From NCBI GenBank assembly GCA_022393335.1, contig JAJEKB010020989.1:206447-270446 (forward strand): a stretch of DNA of 64,000 nt, in the 5' to 3' direction. The notes beneath the pieces are model-generated. The model was not told the origin of the DNA. It searched no databases and saw only the letters and a list, made by a program, of their open reading frames with translations. A program made the position numbers and the translations under genes. Shown here one piece after another: positions 34,501 to 43,279 of the stretch; positions within the stretch are counted from its first letter, which is position 1, and each line of letters begins with the position of its first letter. The stretch is from Macrotrachela quadricornifera (lineage: Eukaryota; Rotifera; Eurotatoria; Philodinida; Philodinidae).

Positions 34501-37129
34501 CAATATGTAAAAGTTTTTCATTAAGTATACCATTGCGATAAACTATATTTTCTAATAACTGTAAAACTTTAGCCGATAATTCAGGTCTACTAGCGATATT
34601 TTCCAAAGCTAACATTGTACTATCCTGAATAGGTTCTTTATTCTTTGTTGAATATATGATAAGCATATCGATTACTTCAGATAAATATTCCTTCTCAAAA
34701 ATTAAAATATCATCAAAAATTTTTAAAATATCTTTTGGAAATAAATGATTATCTGCTTCTTTGGATAATATCGATAAAATACTTTTATTGACTAATTCAG
34801 TAAAATTATCCTGTCCTAATTGTAATTCTTCAAATGCATAAACCTTTGATAAAAATTCAATGTGACTTTCCATTATAGATTCATTAATTGATGATAATTT
34901 CTTCAAAGCTAATACATAGACAAGTGTAGAAAAAACAGATATATCAGGTATATCATTATCTACATATTGCTGTAATTCTAGTAAAATATCGTTTTTAATC
35001 ATATGATTTTCTGAAGCTAAATATAAAGCTTTCGCAGATAAAATAGAAGTTGTTCTATCATCGTCATTAAGAGCATGAACAAGATTTTCAATGCTTTGAT
35101 TATTAATTTCAACTTTTTGCTGTAACGAATTAAAAAAAATTGACGCAACTATTGATGATATAAACTGACAATTTTTAGTTTCTGATAAGCTTGATTTCGA
35201 ACAAATATCAAAATCATCATCTAAAACTCGATCGTCTGATAATTTTACTGAGAATCTATCAACATTCTTTATGGGTTTATGTTTAGAAAGAACTTCTAGA
35301 ATCCAAAGACAAAATCCATCAGGTCTAGCACTACCTTCGATAGCATATTTAGTAATTGTATCGATCATAAATTCAGGCAAATCTTTATTTTTCTCGATGG
35401 TTAAACGTATTGATTGCAATGCTTCAATTTTTGCATCGCCACTATATCGAGAATTATCTATTATACAAATATAATTTCTAAGTTGATTTTCATTCAAACC
35501 CTCCGAAGACCTAAGTTCAAGATAATTATTAATAGTTTTACATACTTTTATTGCTAACTCTTCACTTAAATTAGAGCTGTCAAGTATATTACTGATGATC
35601 GTTATAACATTTTCCTTAAATAATTCTCGACACTGCCTGCTATCTTTGCTTTGTTGATAAATATAATCTATGGATGAATCGATATTTTCAGTTTCTTTGA
35701 GTTGTTTTACGTATCCATCAAATACTTTTCGACAATCTTCACTGGATTTATTATTTTCGCGTTCTAATATTTTAAGTAAGTAGTTATTCCATTCTTTATC
35801 TTGACTTTCTGAATATTTACTTTTTATGTGTGTGAGTCGTTCTTGTGTTAGAATATCTTCACTTCGTAATATGCATTTATACAAAGCCGAAGTCGCTGTG
35901 AGTCTCATTTTTCTCAATTGAGAGAAAACAATGTCAACTATTTGTTCGTGACTTGTTTCATCTGACATATTACTGATTTCTAGATAGACTCCTACAGATT
36001 TCCTTGATGCCCGTGCAAATTCGTTATCAATTGTCTTTCTCCAATCAGAATTTTCAAAAACACATTTTTCTAAATTTTCTTCGTTGTCCATACATTTCAT
36101 AAGTAAATTTATTGTTTCATCGTTTAATCTTTGTTTGTTTGATATATAATCAAATATTTCAGCAGTCATTCTATCCATAGCTAATGCCCTCATGTATTTT
36201 GTATATGTAGAAAGAAGCCATTTTTTTTTTATTCTTAAAAACATCGACGGTAAATAATTTTCTTTATCATCTTGCTTTATTCTCAGTCCGTTTTTCATTT
36301 TTTGATAGCGATCCAAAACTTCTTTGTAAGGATTACGCAAGAGCCATCTATCATTTCCTTCTACCTCTGGTATTGTAGGAAGAACTTCTCTGTTCGAATT
36401 AATGTCTGTCTTTTTTCGTTCGTTCTTATTTGTTTTATTCTTAGAGCGGTTAAGAAAATTTAATGCATCAATTGAGTCATCGAACTGACTTTGTTTATAT
36501 TTAATCTTAATCGTTTGTTGAGCTTTTGTTATTGCAGGCATTCGCGCTTTTCTGTGATTTTTTACAAATACTTTACTTTTCGTATGAATTTTTCTTTGAT
36601 AATTACGGTCGTTTTCGTAACAGTGACTTTTAATCTGTTCACTAACAAAACATAAAGCCTCGTCACTAATTTCATTTGCTATTCCTAACAAACTATTAAT
36701 TTGCTTCAGTAAATTTTCGTCTAGTGTTCCGTCGGGATTATTACAATGAGAGTTCTTAATTTGATAACCCAATGCCCACATAATTTCGGATTTTATACTA
36801 GGTGACGTATTTTTTTCTAATGTAGCTGTGAGTATTTCAGGTTTTGTATTGAAAAATCCTTTTTTAATAGAATATTTCACAGCCTGAGCAAGGCATAGTT
36901 TATCAGTGTCATTCACATTATGATCTGACAAATCATCATAGATTTGTGTCCATTTATCATCTGGTAGACCGTGCTTACGTGCGATATATTTTATGCAGGG
37001 TGACACTGATAGATGAAAACTTTTATCTAATTCATACCCTTCATTAAGCTTGGAATGAACCAATTCTTTGTTAAAACTTTTATATATCGCAATGAGCTCT
37101 GCTCTCTTTTGCTTTCGTGCTTCTTCCAT
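25514..37129 (-). CDS. Giant protein with SecA-type ATPase motor
   Basis: One uninterrupted frame of 3871 codons with no intron. Residues about 270-1750 are helical, Leu/Ile-rich units like HEAT/ARM repeats. Residues 1900-2520 hold a SecA-like motor: Walker A TGEGKST (1988-1994), YGEVTQFQFDTLR (2061-2073; in SecA YGTNNEFGFDYLR), Walker B VDEVDSMLIDDS (DEVD 2093-2096), GLTGTLG (2331-2337), AGRGTDIKTDE (GRGTD 2452-2456), and motif VI QALGRTSRQGKRG (2484-2496). Both nucleotide-binding folds and the catalytic residues look intact. Residues about 2660-2725 contain two TPR-like units (KYDQAMKYFDRAIELDP). A Gly/Ala-rich hydrophobic stretch (VVAGLAATQMTIGGILVATG) lies near 3310-3360, and the last 60 residues form one or two membrane segments. 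SecA proper is a bacterial and plastid preprotein translocase of about 900 residues; no SecB-binding zinc tail is seen here. It may be a membrane-anchored ATPase or helicase-like machine; partner and substrate unknown. Similar long predicted proteins are recalled from rotifers and some other animals but were not checked. Confidence 0.85.
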   Translation of the reverse strand: MEEARKQKRAELIAIYKSFNKELVHSKLNEGYELDKSFHLSVSPCIKYIARKHGLPDDKWTQIYDDLSDHNVNDTDKLCLAQAVKYSIKKGFFNTKPEILTATLEKNTSPSIKSEIMWALGYQIKNSHCNNPDGTLDENLLKQINSLLGIANEISDEALCFVSEQIKSHCYENDRNYQRKIHTKSKVFVKNHRKARMPAITKAQQTIKIKYKQSQFDDSIDALNFLNRSKNKTNKNERKKTDINSNREVLPTIPEVEGNDRWLLRNPYKEVLDRYQKMKNGLRIKQDDKENYLPSMFLRIKKKWLLSTYTKYMRALAMDRMTAEIFDYISNKQRLNDETINLLMKCMDNEENLEKCVFENSDWRKTIDNEFARASRKSVGVYLEISNMSDETSHEQIVDIVFSQLRKMRLTATSALYKCILRSEDILTQERLTHIKSKYSESQDKEWNNYLLKILERENNKSSEDCRKVFDGYVKQLKETENIDSSIDYIYQQSKDSRQCRELFKENVITIISNILDSSNLSEELAIKVCKTINNYLELRSSEGLNENQLRNYICIIDNSRYSGDAKIEALQSIRLTIEKNKDLPEFMIDTITKYAIEGSARPDGFCLWILEVLSKHKPIKNVDRFSVKLSDDRVLDDDFDICSKSSLSETKNCQFISSIVASIFFNSLQQKVEINNQSIENLVHALNDDDRTTSILSAKALYLASENHMIKNDILLELQQYVDNDIPDISVFSTLVYVLALKKLSSINESIMESHIEFLSKVYAFEELQLGQDNFTELVNKSILSILSKEADNHLFPKDILKIFDDILIFEKEYLSEVIDMLIIYSTKNKEPIQDSTMLALENIASRPELSAKVLQLLENIVYRNGILNEKLLHIVADNFYSLDDVQLRKQSFRILDKANDNQDLSDELFDILELERTAYVIQNHSSTVGIPDAISYLFEKTRKGKKLTKSIFQELSRIMDLWQLILYKKLLKIVLNVTKNRQTIPNYLIDKLVKIFEEKPEQPYLIEIFENLVTNNQNISEKFSNELTKALRNPKLSDQVLFIFVLQGQKGKNLSEDIIRKILERFCSLENLSSIQQYLDFICSIIEKEDYFQHHKEYLFHKKFDKTLIQLIRNVLLHALKVNNKDIICKSISGFRTLMSLHRIQLEKNITEILFDLATNPICDKNMKEDIWKLLTISKSEETMNPEFNTADLEKDTDNEFLDELAKFGKLKLFQSNFERICLILDKNSKLRDQALKILLNCKNKKEIPDKLLNSIAIVLESTKSESIKLSCCELISDIAEAGKTVPEKLISVIHEQNDQRKAIDILRRISKNQSISEVLQNKLNSFTDFVFMAKIDPKILQERLINIQKEFQENGRISDSSINELVAYDKSKEHIENDLELQKILVDIYALILIDNSDDRFNSFIDTVENAVLSKIITQNILNAYKEIIKRTQCKTRHFLKIFHFFNDILSQNDYPEFHFDILVCIALMSECTQISNLKHLENNLEDKNEIVRSWAFRGLRAAYEKDLNSSTSSVWWNSIRNKLKKETGLKIDLDFDLVETIISSKFHEFKKIFIESKDQLNRELLIFDIVERLQMSEEEHLQFDHNWRHIEDHEEYKGRSTIILKLLHRFLINNSISLIELYETINILEHFEFEKVYEILLKNRNPFIDLKIGYLVVMIKKRVLDINEMAPNCIKKECTNMMSKFGFNLSQRFLEALKTIDNFREFRELREFAEINHLKISDIYVKEETLSKFKRTLEIKFLGNYIENVDRFKLANLIDQLLDNTWLFEELKDLFQVFNELNYQNKVDDFMCVLEILPNYHIHSANKEKIILVLKKPSEDWIIEVNKIAIECNFSDKVQEKNLQDLIDELENQNENLKDLIDESENQNQNLKDFDKKAFLDLINKIKYPSSTSLFADEKNIDGFPKFKSINEWQIGEIKRWAKLVKTNKNICLNNLNFIIEFLSVIKKATLLDTGFHLTDTQILSCLIALYSNNNKGKLLQIATGEGKSTIISILAVFYALKGKKVDIITSSPVLAERDAKEKEKFYKMFDFSCSYNSDRSIYLSGPKACYQQDIVYGEVTQFQFDTLRTEYARLNTLGNRKCEIAIVDEVDSMLIDDSSKIARLATTVSGIDQLQIIYHVLWNQLITLQDKVIRLDDKLYLFYGKVTYKEGLYSLEYIDKDSETKLNSDLEDTDKIIETKLISDLEDYLRSPQDISHIGQLIPENDKLDNFITTHLENFIKSFIEENLKIPKNYVDFVTSQIPKWVQNAITAFEIQEDIHYIVHDGLIKPVDYDSTGIVQNSSNWSDGLHQFLQIKHNLKMTSESLTTNFLSNIGFFKKYNSSLLGLTGTLGSEKARQLLEKVYNVNLVLIPSLRKKQYISLPSSILPSETDWFKEICNSAINESKKGRGTLIICETIEYCKIISDELLRKFPSRAIKLYTMNDMDQEQHIKVIYPQEIIIATNLAGRGTDIKTDEIEEHGGLHVILTFMPQNQRVQEQALGRTSRQGKRGTSQLILNASDLSDYGSFNIEKITEKRNIIEARKLDDFEQNELKVINLKDELFTKFCFLLNEIRSKIRENMGIAKSVTDALKSIVTRVTPSVIESNILLSIEEQWAMFLRKIDDKEKCIDSQVHSDFEEFRNKIIDDYKNKCVIKNPYHHIIIGNDLVVNDSSLTSKYDQAMKYFDRAIELDPTHSAAAFFGRGWVLLKGKEKIVFSNQQQLGYKDEAIKSFQKAHDILNEDMSLLTSMQLFLINRCLDKNTPLYKQLIQKTSILAMYSNHIENLICTVRKSQRLIEITERINYSNRKRNQENIHTIEETISHESIEKVNGKHCNIRLVSSDMKNDYEYAVRQCKEIIVKNHQEHFIIIFKKVDKNQLSELEVEDPQLDESLSTLSYDGNILDQKSESKIYNQICKIVKSNEGHIKEDILSHLKNLSKDSRYEVTFNDLTVRKDIQTIDQAIDTINAVVEKLQKTSHSAFSSKNQSLFNAYQHIRVSLINIDSTIVQQLFNPNLNLTNATRKVVLKFLKDNRQFLDEHASQEDLGQHSYGIDLEILFPDQTIQKQKNLSVESAIKCIQKQMENNVYFNATLYSANSINKNIQTNVLNHAKLTVEFIGLKANSLSVKLKEIESESINLEICYKKNELLEIIQSVDIELIEIRSSQRKKQKFANKIEAGKRISESSEARATIELINISEKAIRIIIQICPNATFNINFINVKSKNLPMEIDDDIVNIHFDELDQQSAKIFIEQIRKISANFTLTFKNLENYQVEKVIQEASIDQENIQINKIKNLRDTFMNELKPDLELSEFSGRGIEYLIEIYEMNFIPWASIAVVAGLAATQMTIGGILVATGFGATVGMSLIAEGGADLFIGVRAYRTRQFNWSDYGKQKAVSLTISAATMGWSAIKNAGKGAQSLMSAVESEVAGQGITNVATQNTAVVTKQNLSSLAKKHIADRIGQNSLREGLVKLSNVGINSVFEKIKIKISKLIQDEVIYEFGKTDLKTIICKMYIFDEKNKNQKFKEKINKEIISMTSSERGFWSKELESIAGHLSSRIVSDADKIQNKLSWILTVASTLDGMYEIRAIIEKVHNQLLHKLIEIDRRTLSMQQIFKSYCSLKDQDSQEVIEFLKAKDIVELNKELENEKFLSNLNQIKRLALSENNHKCINFLESLYQSMNKLEMSDFSSMMKLVSDRITDDILKIAESRIVSQWSNHVINQATKTISEIVQHHWIVDERQNAPTQSEKTRYNTIVNQIRANAKDYIIAYSQLNNIECEHKIDRTVIKLENWTPVCASPIKTLVPQVVSNSNIRLVARHILPRFRQTLYYLFSRIAPSLLLKLSSALFHSLTYIIIIFGILLWYFRNFFFIIFFSSFVYYLVKYIFSNQ

Positions 37130-37564
37130 AGGTTACGCTACACTTTAAAAATCGAACGAAAATTATTAACAAAAGATTAGTACAAAAAAAGACGAAACAA
37201 GAAAAATGAATTTATTTTACCGTAATATAACTGTTCGATTATCGAAGGAAACCAATTGAGTTGTAATGTATAGTAACACTTGATTTGTATAATCTAATGT
37301 ATATTTAATAAAAGAATAATAAATCTTGAAGATTTGTGTGTGTGCTTTATTATCTTTAATAGAAAAAGAATCATGAATAGCATAAAAATTTTATTGATAA
37401 AATATATCTAGGCTGCGCTTAAGAATGAATCTTTAGAAAAATGTAAGCAGATGAAACAAAATTCTCATCGTATTAAACGCGAAGAATTGACACTTTCAAT
37501 TCAAGAGTAGTCATAGCCAAATATTCGACAAGATGATAAAAGAGGGGAACGGTTTGTCTATGAA
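37130..37564. other. 5' flank of the giant SecA-like gene
   Basis: AT-rich flank between the minus-strand start codon and the first nested element. No clear promoter motif. Confidence 0.4.
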
Positions 37565-37919
37565 TAGGGGTGACACTTTAACTTTAAACTTTAACTTTTA
37601 AGTTAAATGACTCTACCTGACACTTTAACTTTAAAAAATTTAAAGTTAAAGTAAATTTTCACTATGAAAAGGATTATCTTAAAACTTAATCAACCTGAAT
37701 AAAACTTTGTAACGCTACTCCTAATCGCTCGTGTTATGCTTGACGGGGTCATTCGTAGGTCATCAACTACTATATATTGGGGATACCCTAAGAACGTCAA
37801 CTACCATATTTTGGAGTACCCTTAGGTCATCACATACTATATATTGGTGGTGTTCTCGAGTCATCAATAGAGGCGACACTTTAAACTCTAAACTTTAATT
37901 AAAGTTCAAATTTTACAGA

Positions 37920-38590
37920 CGGTAAGGGCCATCTTACGTCTTCCAGCTTTATAATATTTAAGTATCTATTGGAAATTACTGATGGCTGCGCCCACTTCTC
38001 TATTCATCAAAAAGTGGCCCGATAGACGGCAGCTAATTGTAACTCGCTCATTTCACGGATAAACGTAGAAGATTCTATGAGGACTTTTGTAGAGCATCTT
38101 TGATAACCTCAAACTAGCCCGAACATGTCTATGTTCCGTCCGGTCAAAATAAGCTACATATAAATTCACTTTTTCCATTGTCGACACTATCAATGCGAAC
38201 TGTTTCCGTTCGCGTTGATAGTGTCGACAATGGAAAAAGTGAATTTATATGTAGTTTATCTTGACCGTTCTGTCCTTAACTTCACGGAGAAAAGACGCCT
38301 CGAAATCTGATTGGCTGTTACAAAAGAGTTTCAGCCAATTAGATTTCAAGGCGTCTTTTCCCATGAAGATAAAGACGGAACACAAGGATGTTCGAGCCAA
38401 TTTGAGGTTATTAAAAGTGCTCCACAAAAGTCCTCATAGAATCTTCTACGATTATCCGTGAAATAAGCGAGTTTCAATTTGCTGCCATTTGATGGGCCAC
38501 TTTTCGACGGATAGAGAAGCGGACGCAGCGATCAGTAATTTCCAGTAGATATTTAGGTACTATAAAGTTTGAAGATCTTAGATAGTTCGT
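37920..38590. repeat. Long palindrome with near-perfect core hairpin
   Basis: The arms pair from about 37925 with 38590, with matching blocks such as GAAAATTACTGAT-like, GGGCCACTTTT and GTAGAAGATTCTATGAGGA. The core at about 38155-38255 has arms of about 45-50 bp that are almost perfect, with ACATATAAATTCACTTTTTC on one side and its complement on the other. A smaller hairpin at about 38280-38370 (AAAAGACGCC..GGCGTCTTTT) is present only in the right arm, so it is probably a separate insertion. Confidence 0.7.
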
Positions 38591-38749
38591 ATTAACTTTA
38601 AAGTTTAAAAATGTTCGTATTTTAAATTTTAACTGAGCAGTTAAACTGATCACTTTAATTAAATTTTAAAGTTTGATAGTGTTTATGTTCAAACTTTAAT
38701 TCGTGTTTAATGTGTGTTTAAAGTTAGAGCGCGACGCTTAGTGATGAAG

Positions 38750-39018
38750 TGAAGGTACCCCCAATTTATAGTAGTTGATAACCAAAGGGTACCCAGCATA
38801 TAGTAGTGGATGACTGAAGGATGTCCCCAATATATATTATTTAATGATCCAAAGGCGCCCCAATATGTAGTAGTTGATGATCCAAGGGTACTCCCAATGT
38901 ACAGTAGCTGATGACTGAAGGGTACCTCCAGTATATAGTAGTGGGGGACTGAGGGGTATCCCTAATATATAGTAATGAATCAGCGAAGGATACCCCCAAT
39001 ATACAGTAGTTAATGACC
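38750..39018. repeat. Minisatellite, unit about 35-40 bp
   Basis: About seven units of the form GGGTACCCCCAATATATAGTAGTTGATGA, with variation. The array continues past the inserted element at about 40735-40800, and shorter reverse-oriented copies lie at 37745-37865 in the other arm. Confidence 0.75.
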
Positions 39019-39026
39019 CTAGGAAA

Positions 39027-40726
39027 CAGGTCGCTATGCCTGCCTGCCTGTGGCAGGCACAGGCCGTAATTTCTGGGCCTGTCCTGTGCCCGGCAGGCTG
39101 CTCGAAATAGGCAGGCCGTGGCCAGGTCTGTCTCTGTAAAATTTCATAAAAAAATTCATATTTTCAAAAGAAAATATATTTATAAAAAAAGATATTGAAG
39201 CACTTTTTATAGCGAATTTTCAGAAATCATTATTTACCATTTTGGCTTGATGAATTTTGACTACTAACATATGATGATCGCATTATTTATCGTTCACTCG
39301 TTGATATATTTTATTTATAGATTGAACTAAGTCATTCCCCACTGTTTTTGATCGTTTATCAATGTATTTTATAATAATTCTTCAAATAATTTTTCCTATT
39401 TCTTACATCATGTTTATGCTGTTGCAATATACTTATTCTTGATCAATGATTTTCTGCCAGTTTGATGAAGTTATTTAGAATGCTTTTAATGAAATAAAGG
39501 TTTTGTTCCAGTTTTTCATATTTTCTGCCTATTCATTCTCTACAGAGACAGAGGGATTTGAATTAATAGTCATCGTGTCTATTATTGTAATTTTAAAAGA
39601 AGTCCATTGGGTAGAATGCTTATAACTTTTTAATAAAGATAGTTAGACACCTTCTCTTTTTCATTATTCGAAAGAGGAGATCGACAGTATTTTACCTAGG
39701 TTTTGTTTTTCGGATGGACAAATCAAACTTTCGGGTGGGCGTCGCTCACCCTCATCATGTGATAAATAACTTAGTGAAGTAATTTTACGCAATTATCTGT
39801 ATATTTTAGGGTGGGCGAATGAAAGTTTCGGGTGGGCGCCGCCCACCCAGCCCACCCGCTAGGTAAAACACTGGAGACCGAGAAGGATTAGGTGGAAAAT
39901 ATCGAAAGAAAAATGTTGAAAAAAGATAAAGAAAACTTCCATATGCGGATATTTCTTTATTTTTTTCTGAGTTTCCTTTTCGGCATTTTCCCCTACACCC
40001 AATTGGAAATCTACTACTATAGAGAAAGCAAAGTTTTCCGAGAGTTTTCCATGCCAGTTTTCACAGATGATATTTAGAAAACCTAGTGGTTTTTTAAAAT
40101 AAAACGCCTTTTTTTTATTCACTTGCTGGTCTAGTATCTTAAAGAGCACTCTTCAAAATCTTATCAAAGCAACTGCTAGATATTGCTTTCTTCGTAAGTT
40201 ACATCTGTTTTATTTGAATGAACGCGCGTAAGAGTTTTCGTGAGTAAAGAGAAAAAGCATTTAAGACATAGATTATCGAGGGTGTTGATCAACACGGGAG
40301 TGTTTATTTTAGATTTAGAAACTATTTGCAAGGTCAATTCCACTTAGGGAAACTTTGATTTCTTCATAAGTATATGTTCCTTGGTCCCTCTATTAAGTGG
40401 TGAAAACAGAAGGTCTCTAACTATCTTTGTTAATGAGTTATAAGTATTTTGCTCAATGACTATGTTTTAAAATTCTGATAATAGTCAACTCATTTTGATT
40501 GTCGTAATTTCCTGGTTTCTTTTTACCAGGGCAGTCTTCGATTTTCATTGATAATTTCACGATATTTACAAGTAAAAAGATACACAGGCCACGACAGGCA
40601 GACATAGGCAGGCAGGCAGGCAGGCCAGGCCAAGAAAAATGAACGACAGACACATGCAGGCTAAAGCGGTCTATAGCCTGTCGTGGGAAGGCCAGGCCTA
40701 ACTTTTTAGGCCTGTTTGGACCTCTG
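39027..40726. mobile_element. hAT-like element, 1.7 kb, inside nest 1
   Basis: It is flanked by a perfect 8-bp duplication CTAGGAAA (39019-39026 and 40727-40734). The ends are CAGGTCGCTATGCC and GGTTTGGACCTCTG-like (right end GGACCTCTG), with CAG/CTG termini. Sub-terminal regions are rich in GGCAGGC and AGGCCTG motifs on both sides. It interrupts the minisatellite of the outer element. No transposase; the frame at 40453-40857 is not a recognisable gene. Confidence 0.85.
39685..39873. mobile_element. hAT-like MITE, 189 bp, third nesting level
   Basis: The ends CAGTATTTTACCTAG and CTAGGTAAAACACTG are complementary except at one base. Flanks GAGATCGA (39677-39684) and GAGACCGA (39874-39881) agree at 7 of 8. 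The interior carries GGGTGGGCG motifs. It sits inside 39027-40726. Confidence 0.8.
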
Positions 40727-41082
40727 CTAGGAAACCCCAATATATAATAGTTGATGACATAAGGACATATCCAGTATACAGTAGCTGGTGACCTAAGAAT
40801 AGCGGTGTGATATAGTATATGTTTACCTATGACTGACCGCGATTTACGGCGGTTCAAGAGGAATGAATACTCAAATTAAAGTTTGCTCATCTTTATGAAT
40901 TTTTAGGAAAAACTTTGTGTTTTAGGAAAAGTTCACCATAACTTTAACTTTTATAAAGTTAAAGTGTAAAGTACGATGACTTTAACTCAAAACTTTAAAG
41001 TTACGGCTTAAAGTAGTACTTAAACTTTAGCTTTTAAAGTTTAAAGTACCTCTTTTAAACTTTAACTTTAAAGTAAAGTTAA

Positions 41083-41404
41083 CCCTTTGAGGACCGAATT
41101 TTTTTTCAATCGAAAAATGGTTTTTCAATCGATCTGTTATGTTTGGCTCGAAACAATCAAATAAAAACTTCATAATAATACATCAAGAGAAGAGAAAGAA
41201 ATTATGCATCAGAATATAGCAGCAGAAAGAAAGGAAGAGATCTGAGAAGGATCTATATGACAGAAAGAAAGAGGGAAAGCACCTCCATGAGATGGCAGGT
41301 GGACGACCTATTTACCTTAAACATTATATCAGTTTAATGTAGAACAAACATTTTCTTTACTGAAAAATAGGTGGTCCAAAAATGGACCACCGGTCCTCAA
41401 AGGG
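41083..41404. mobile_element. piggyBac-type MITE, 322 bp
   Basis: TTAA (41079-41082), CCCTTTGAGGACCG at the left end, and CGGTCCTCAAAGGG then TTAA (41405-41408) at the right end. The ends are close to those of 23187-24711 (CCCTTTGGGGCCGG). It is inserted in the terminal repeat of the 37565-41421 element. Confidence 0.85.
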
Positions 41405-41421
41405 TTAAAGTGCCACCTCTA

Positions 41422-41848
41422 TCCATAAATGGTCCTAAACGCAAAACTTCACAGAAATCATTAAAATATTAAGCTGTATGTTTTTTTTAGTCTATCTTGT
41501 TGTTTTCCATTTAAATCGCTCACTTTCCCAGACATTTGGAAGCATAACCCATGAGTATATCTCCTTGATCGTTTATATAGTCAATTTCCTAGTCAATAAT
41601 AACAAGTTAGAATGACATCAATATAATTTCCATCTGAGATATCAGTGAAAGTGGCATTCTTTCGGGATAGATAGAACTGATTGAGATCTGCAAAATGATA
41701 CACGATCACAAGGGAAATCGAAGTTTGGCAACGACTACATTGCTTAAAATATGACTTTTTACAGGTATTCATTGCATGTTGATTTCACAAACTTTAATAA
41801 AGACGAAAACTAATACGGTATTCTGAATCAGCACAAAAAAAACATCTT
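41422..41848. other. Intergenic, AT-rich, nothing recognised
   Basis: Short spacer between nests 1 and 2. Confidence 0.4.
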
Positions 41849-42804
41849 GAGGGTGGGTGTGGGGTGAGGGTGTGAGATTGGTATGTAAATATGCTACGCA
41901 CACGCTACGATGGGTGTATGAGGGTGAGAGTGAAAGTGCCAGATATCTATTCACTAGACATGCACCAAATTCAAACCCAACCTATTTGAGAGTTTGGATT
42001 TGGGTATTGAGTTTGTGTTTGGGGTTGAGATTGGGTATTGAGTTTCAGTTTGGGTATATGAATTTGGATATATGAGTTTGGGTTTAGTTATAAGTTTGAG
42101 TGCCTCCTTAACACTTGAATAATGTTAAACCAAAACCCTTTCAATTTTTTTATTTTTGAGTATAGAGTATGGCTTGGATTTGGGTGTTCATTTTTGAGTC
42201 AAATATCGAAGATTTCGATAGCTAAGTTATCTAAATATGTAAAACCTAGAAATGCGATGGTGACGGTCACCGTTCACTGGTGCCACTAATCACCCGTAAA
42301 TTGGTAAATGCACCAGGAAGCTAGCATAACAAACAGTTTTCTTCATTGTCTAGACGCATTTGTATCAATAAGGTCCATTCGTATTAAAACACCGGGTCAT
42401 CGTATGCACGGTGCACCGTATTTATAGTAGTATCAGTGATAATTTATTTCTGAACCCGTGTACGCGCTAGAAGCATACAGTGCTAACCGATTTTCTTTCT
42501 TATCCGCATACATCTGTGCTAAGAGAATTCAGTGGTACCGATGGGCCGGTAAAAGTATAGGTTTTTCATATAACCACCGGCTTCGTTACTACTTTTCCCA
42601 TCACTGGATGCCGTAAATGAATTATAAAGTAATTCAGAAAGAAAATGGATTACAAAGTCATTCAAAATTTCTATACCTTATTTATATTTTCTATATATAA
42701 AGGTCTATTAGAGTTTTCCAGGATCTGCAGAGTCCATCAGGGTCTACAGAGTTCACCAGGGTCTATCATGAGAGTGAGGATGGAAATACGGGATTCCCGC
42801 TCTT

Positions 42805-42985
42805 CGCCAATAAGACTTTCGCCAATTACTGGCGAAAGTTAGGTGGGTATATTGGCGAAAATCCAGTGAACTTTCGCCAATTGGCGAATACCCATGTGTC
42901 TTCGTCAATTATTTGGCAAAAGTCCTGTGAACTTTCACCAATATTGGCGAAAGTCCATATGACAGTCGCCAATATTAGTGAAAGT
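42805..42985. repeat. Array of TTCGCCAAT/ATTGGCGAA palindromes
   Basis: Full or half copies of TTCGCCAATTGGCGAA recur about every 20-45 bp in the left arm and again at 44120-44170 in the right arm of the 42247-44851 element. The position inside both ends suggests sub-terminal protein-binding repeats; this is inference. Confidence 0.65.
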
Positions 42986-43279
42986 TGAATAACATTATTA
43001 TATGTACTCAAGTGTGTGAATTAGAATATATTTAAATATGACAAAATGAAGTTTTAAAAATATGCTGAGTTAAACAGAAAACATCATGTGAAATGGCGTG
43101 GGAATAAAAAAGAATAAACATAAATAATATAAAGAAAGGCTAGAATAAAATAAAGGAGGAATATAACAAGAAAAATTTAATCTTGACCTGATGTTAAACT
43201 TGATGGTGGTGATGAATCAGATTTTGAAATATTAATTTTGTTTTTCTTTCGTTTTTTTCTCGATCAACTGGTTCATCAA

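Larger units (their letters stand above)
37565..41421. mobile_element. hAT-like element, 3.9 kb, palindromic, host of nest 1
   Basis: The left end TAGGGGTGACACTTTAACTT pairs with the right end AAAGTTAA..AGTGCCACCTCTA once the MITE inserted at 41083 is set aside. Flanks TCTATGAA (37557-37564) and TCCATAAA (41422-41429) agree at 6 of 8. Its arms consist of CTTTAAA-rich repeats, a minisatellite (GGTCATCAACTACTATATAT type) and a long palindrome centred near 38200. There is no transposase. Three other elements sit inside it (39027-40726, with 39685-39873 in it, and 41083-41404). Confidence 0.7.

Noticed and set aside
25514..37129. Bacterial contamination as source of the SecA-like frame
   Set aside because: Base composition matches the surroundings, no bacterial operon neighbours or ribosome-binding layout, and the sequence on both sides continues with eukaryotic transposons and no break.
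38750..39018. CRISPR-like array
   Set aside because: Units of about 35-40 bp follow one another with no unique spacers; it is a minisatellite in a eukaryotic transposon.
41849..42110. Telomere-like GT-rich repeat (GGGTGTGGGG, TTTGGGTTTGAG)
   Set aside because: No regular short telomeric unit is repeated; the run is the sub-terminal part of hAT-like ends with a complementary run at 44880-44965.
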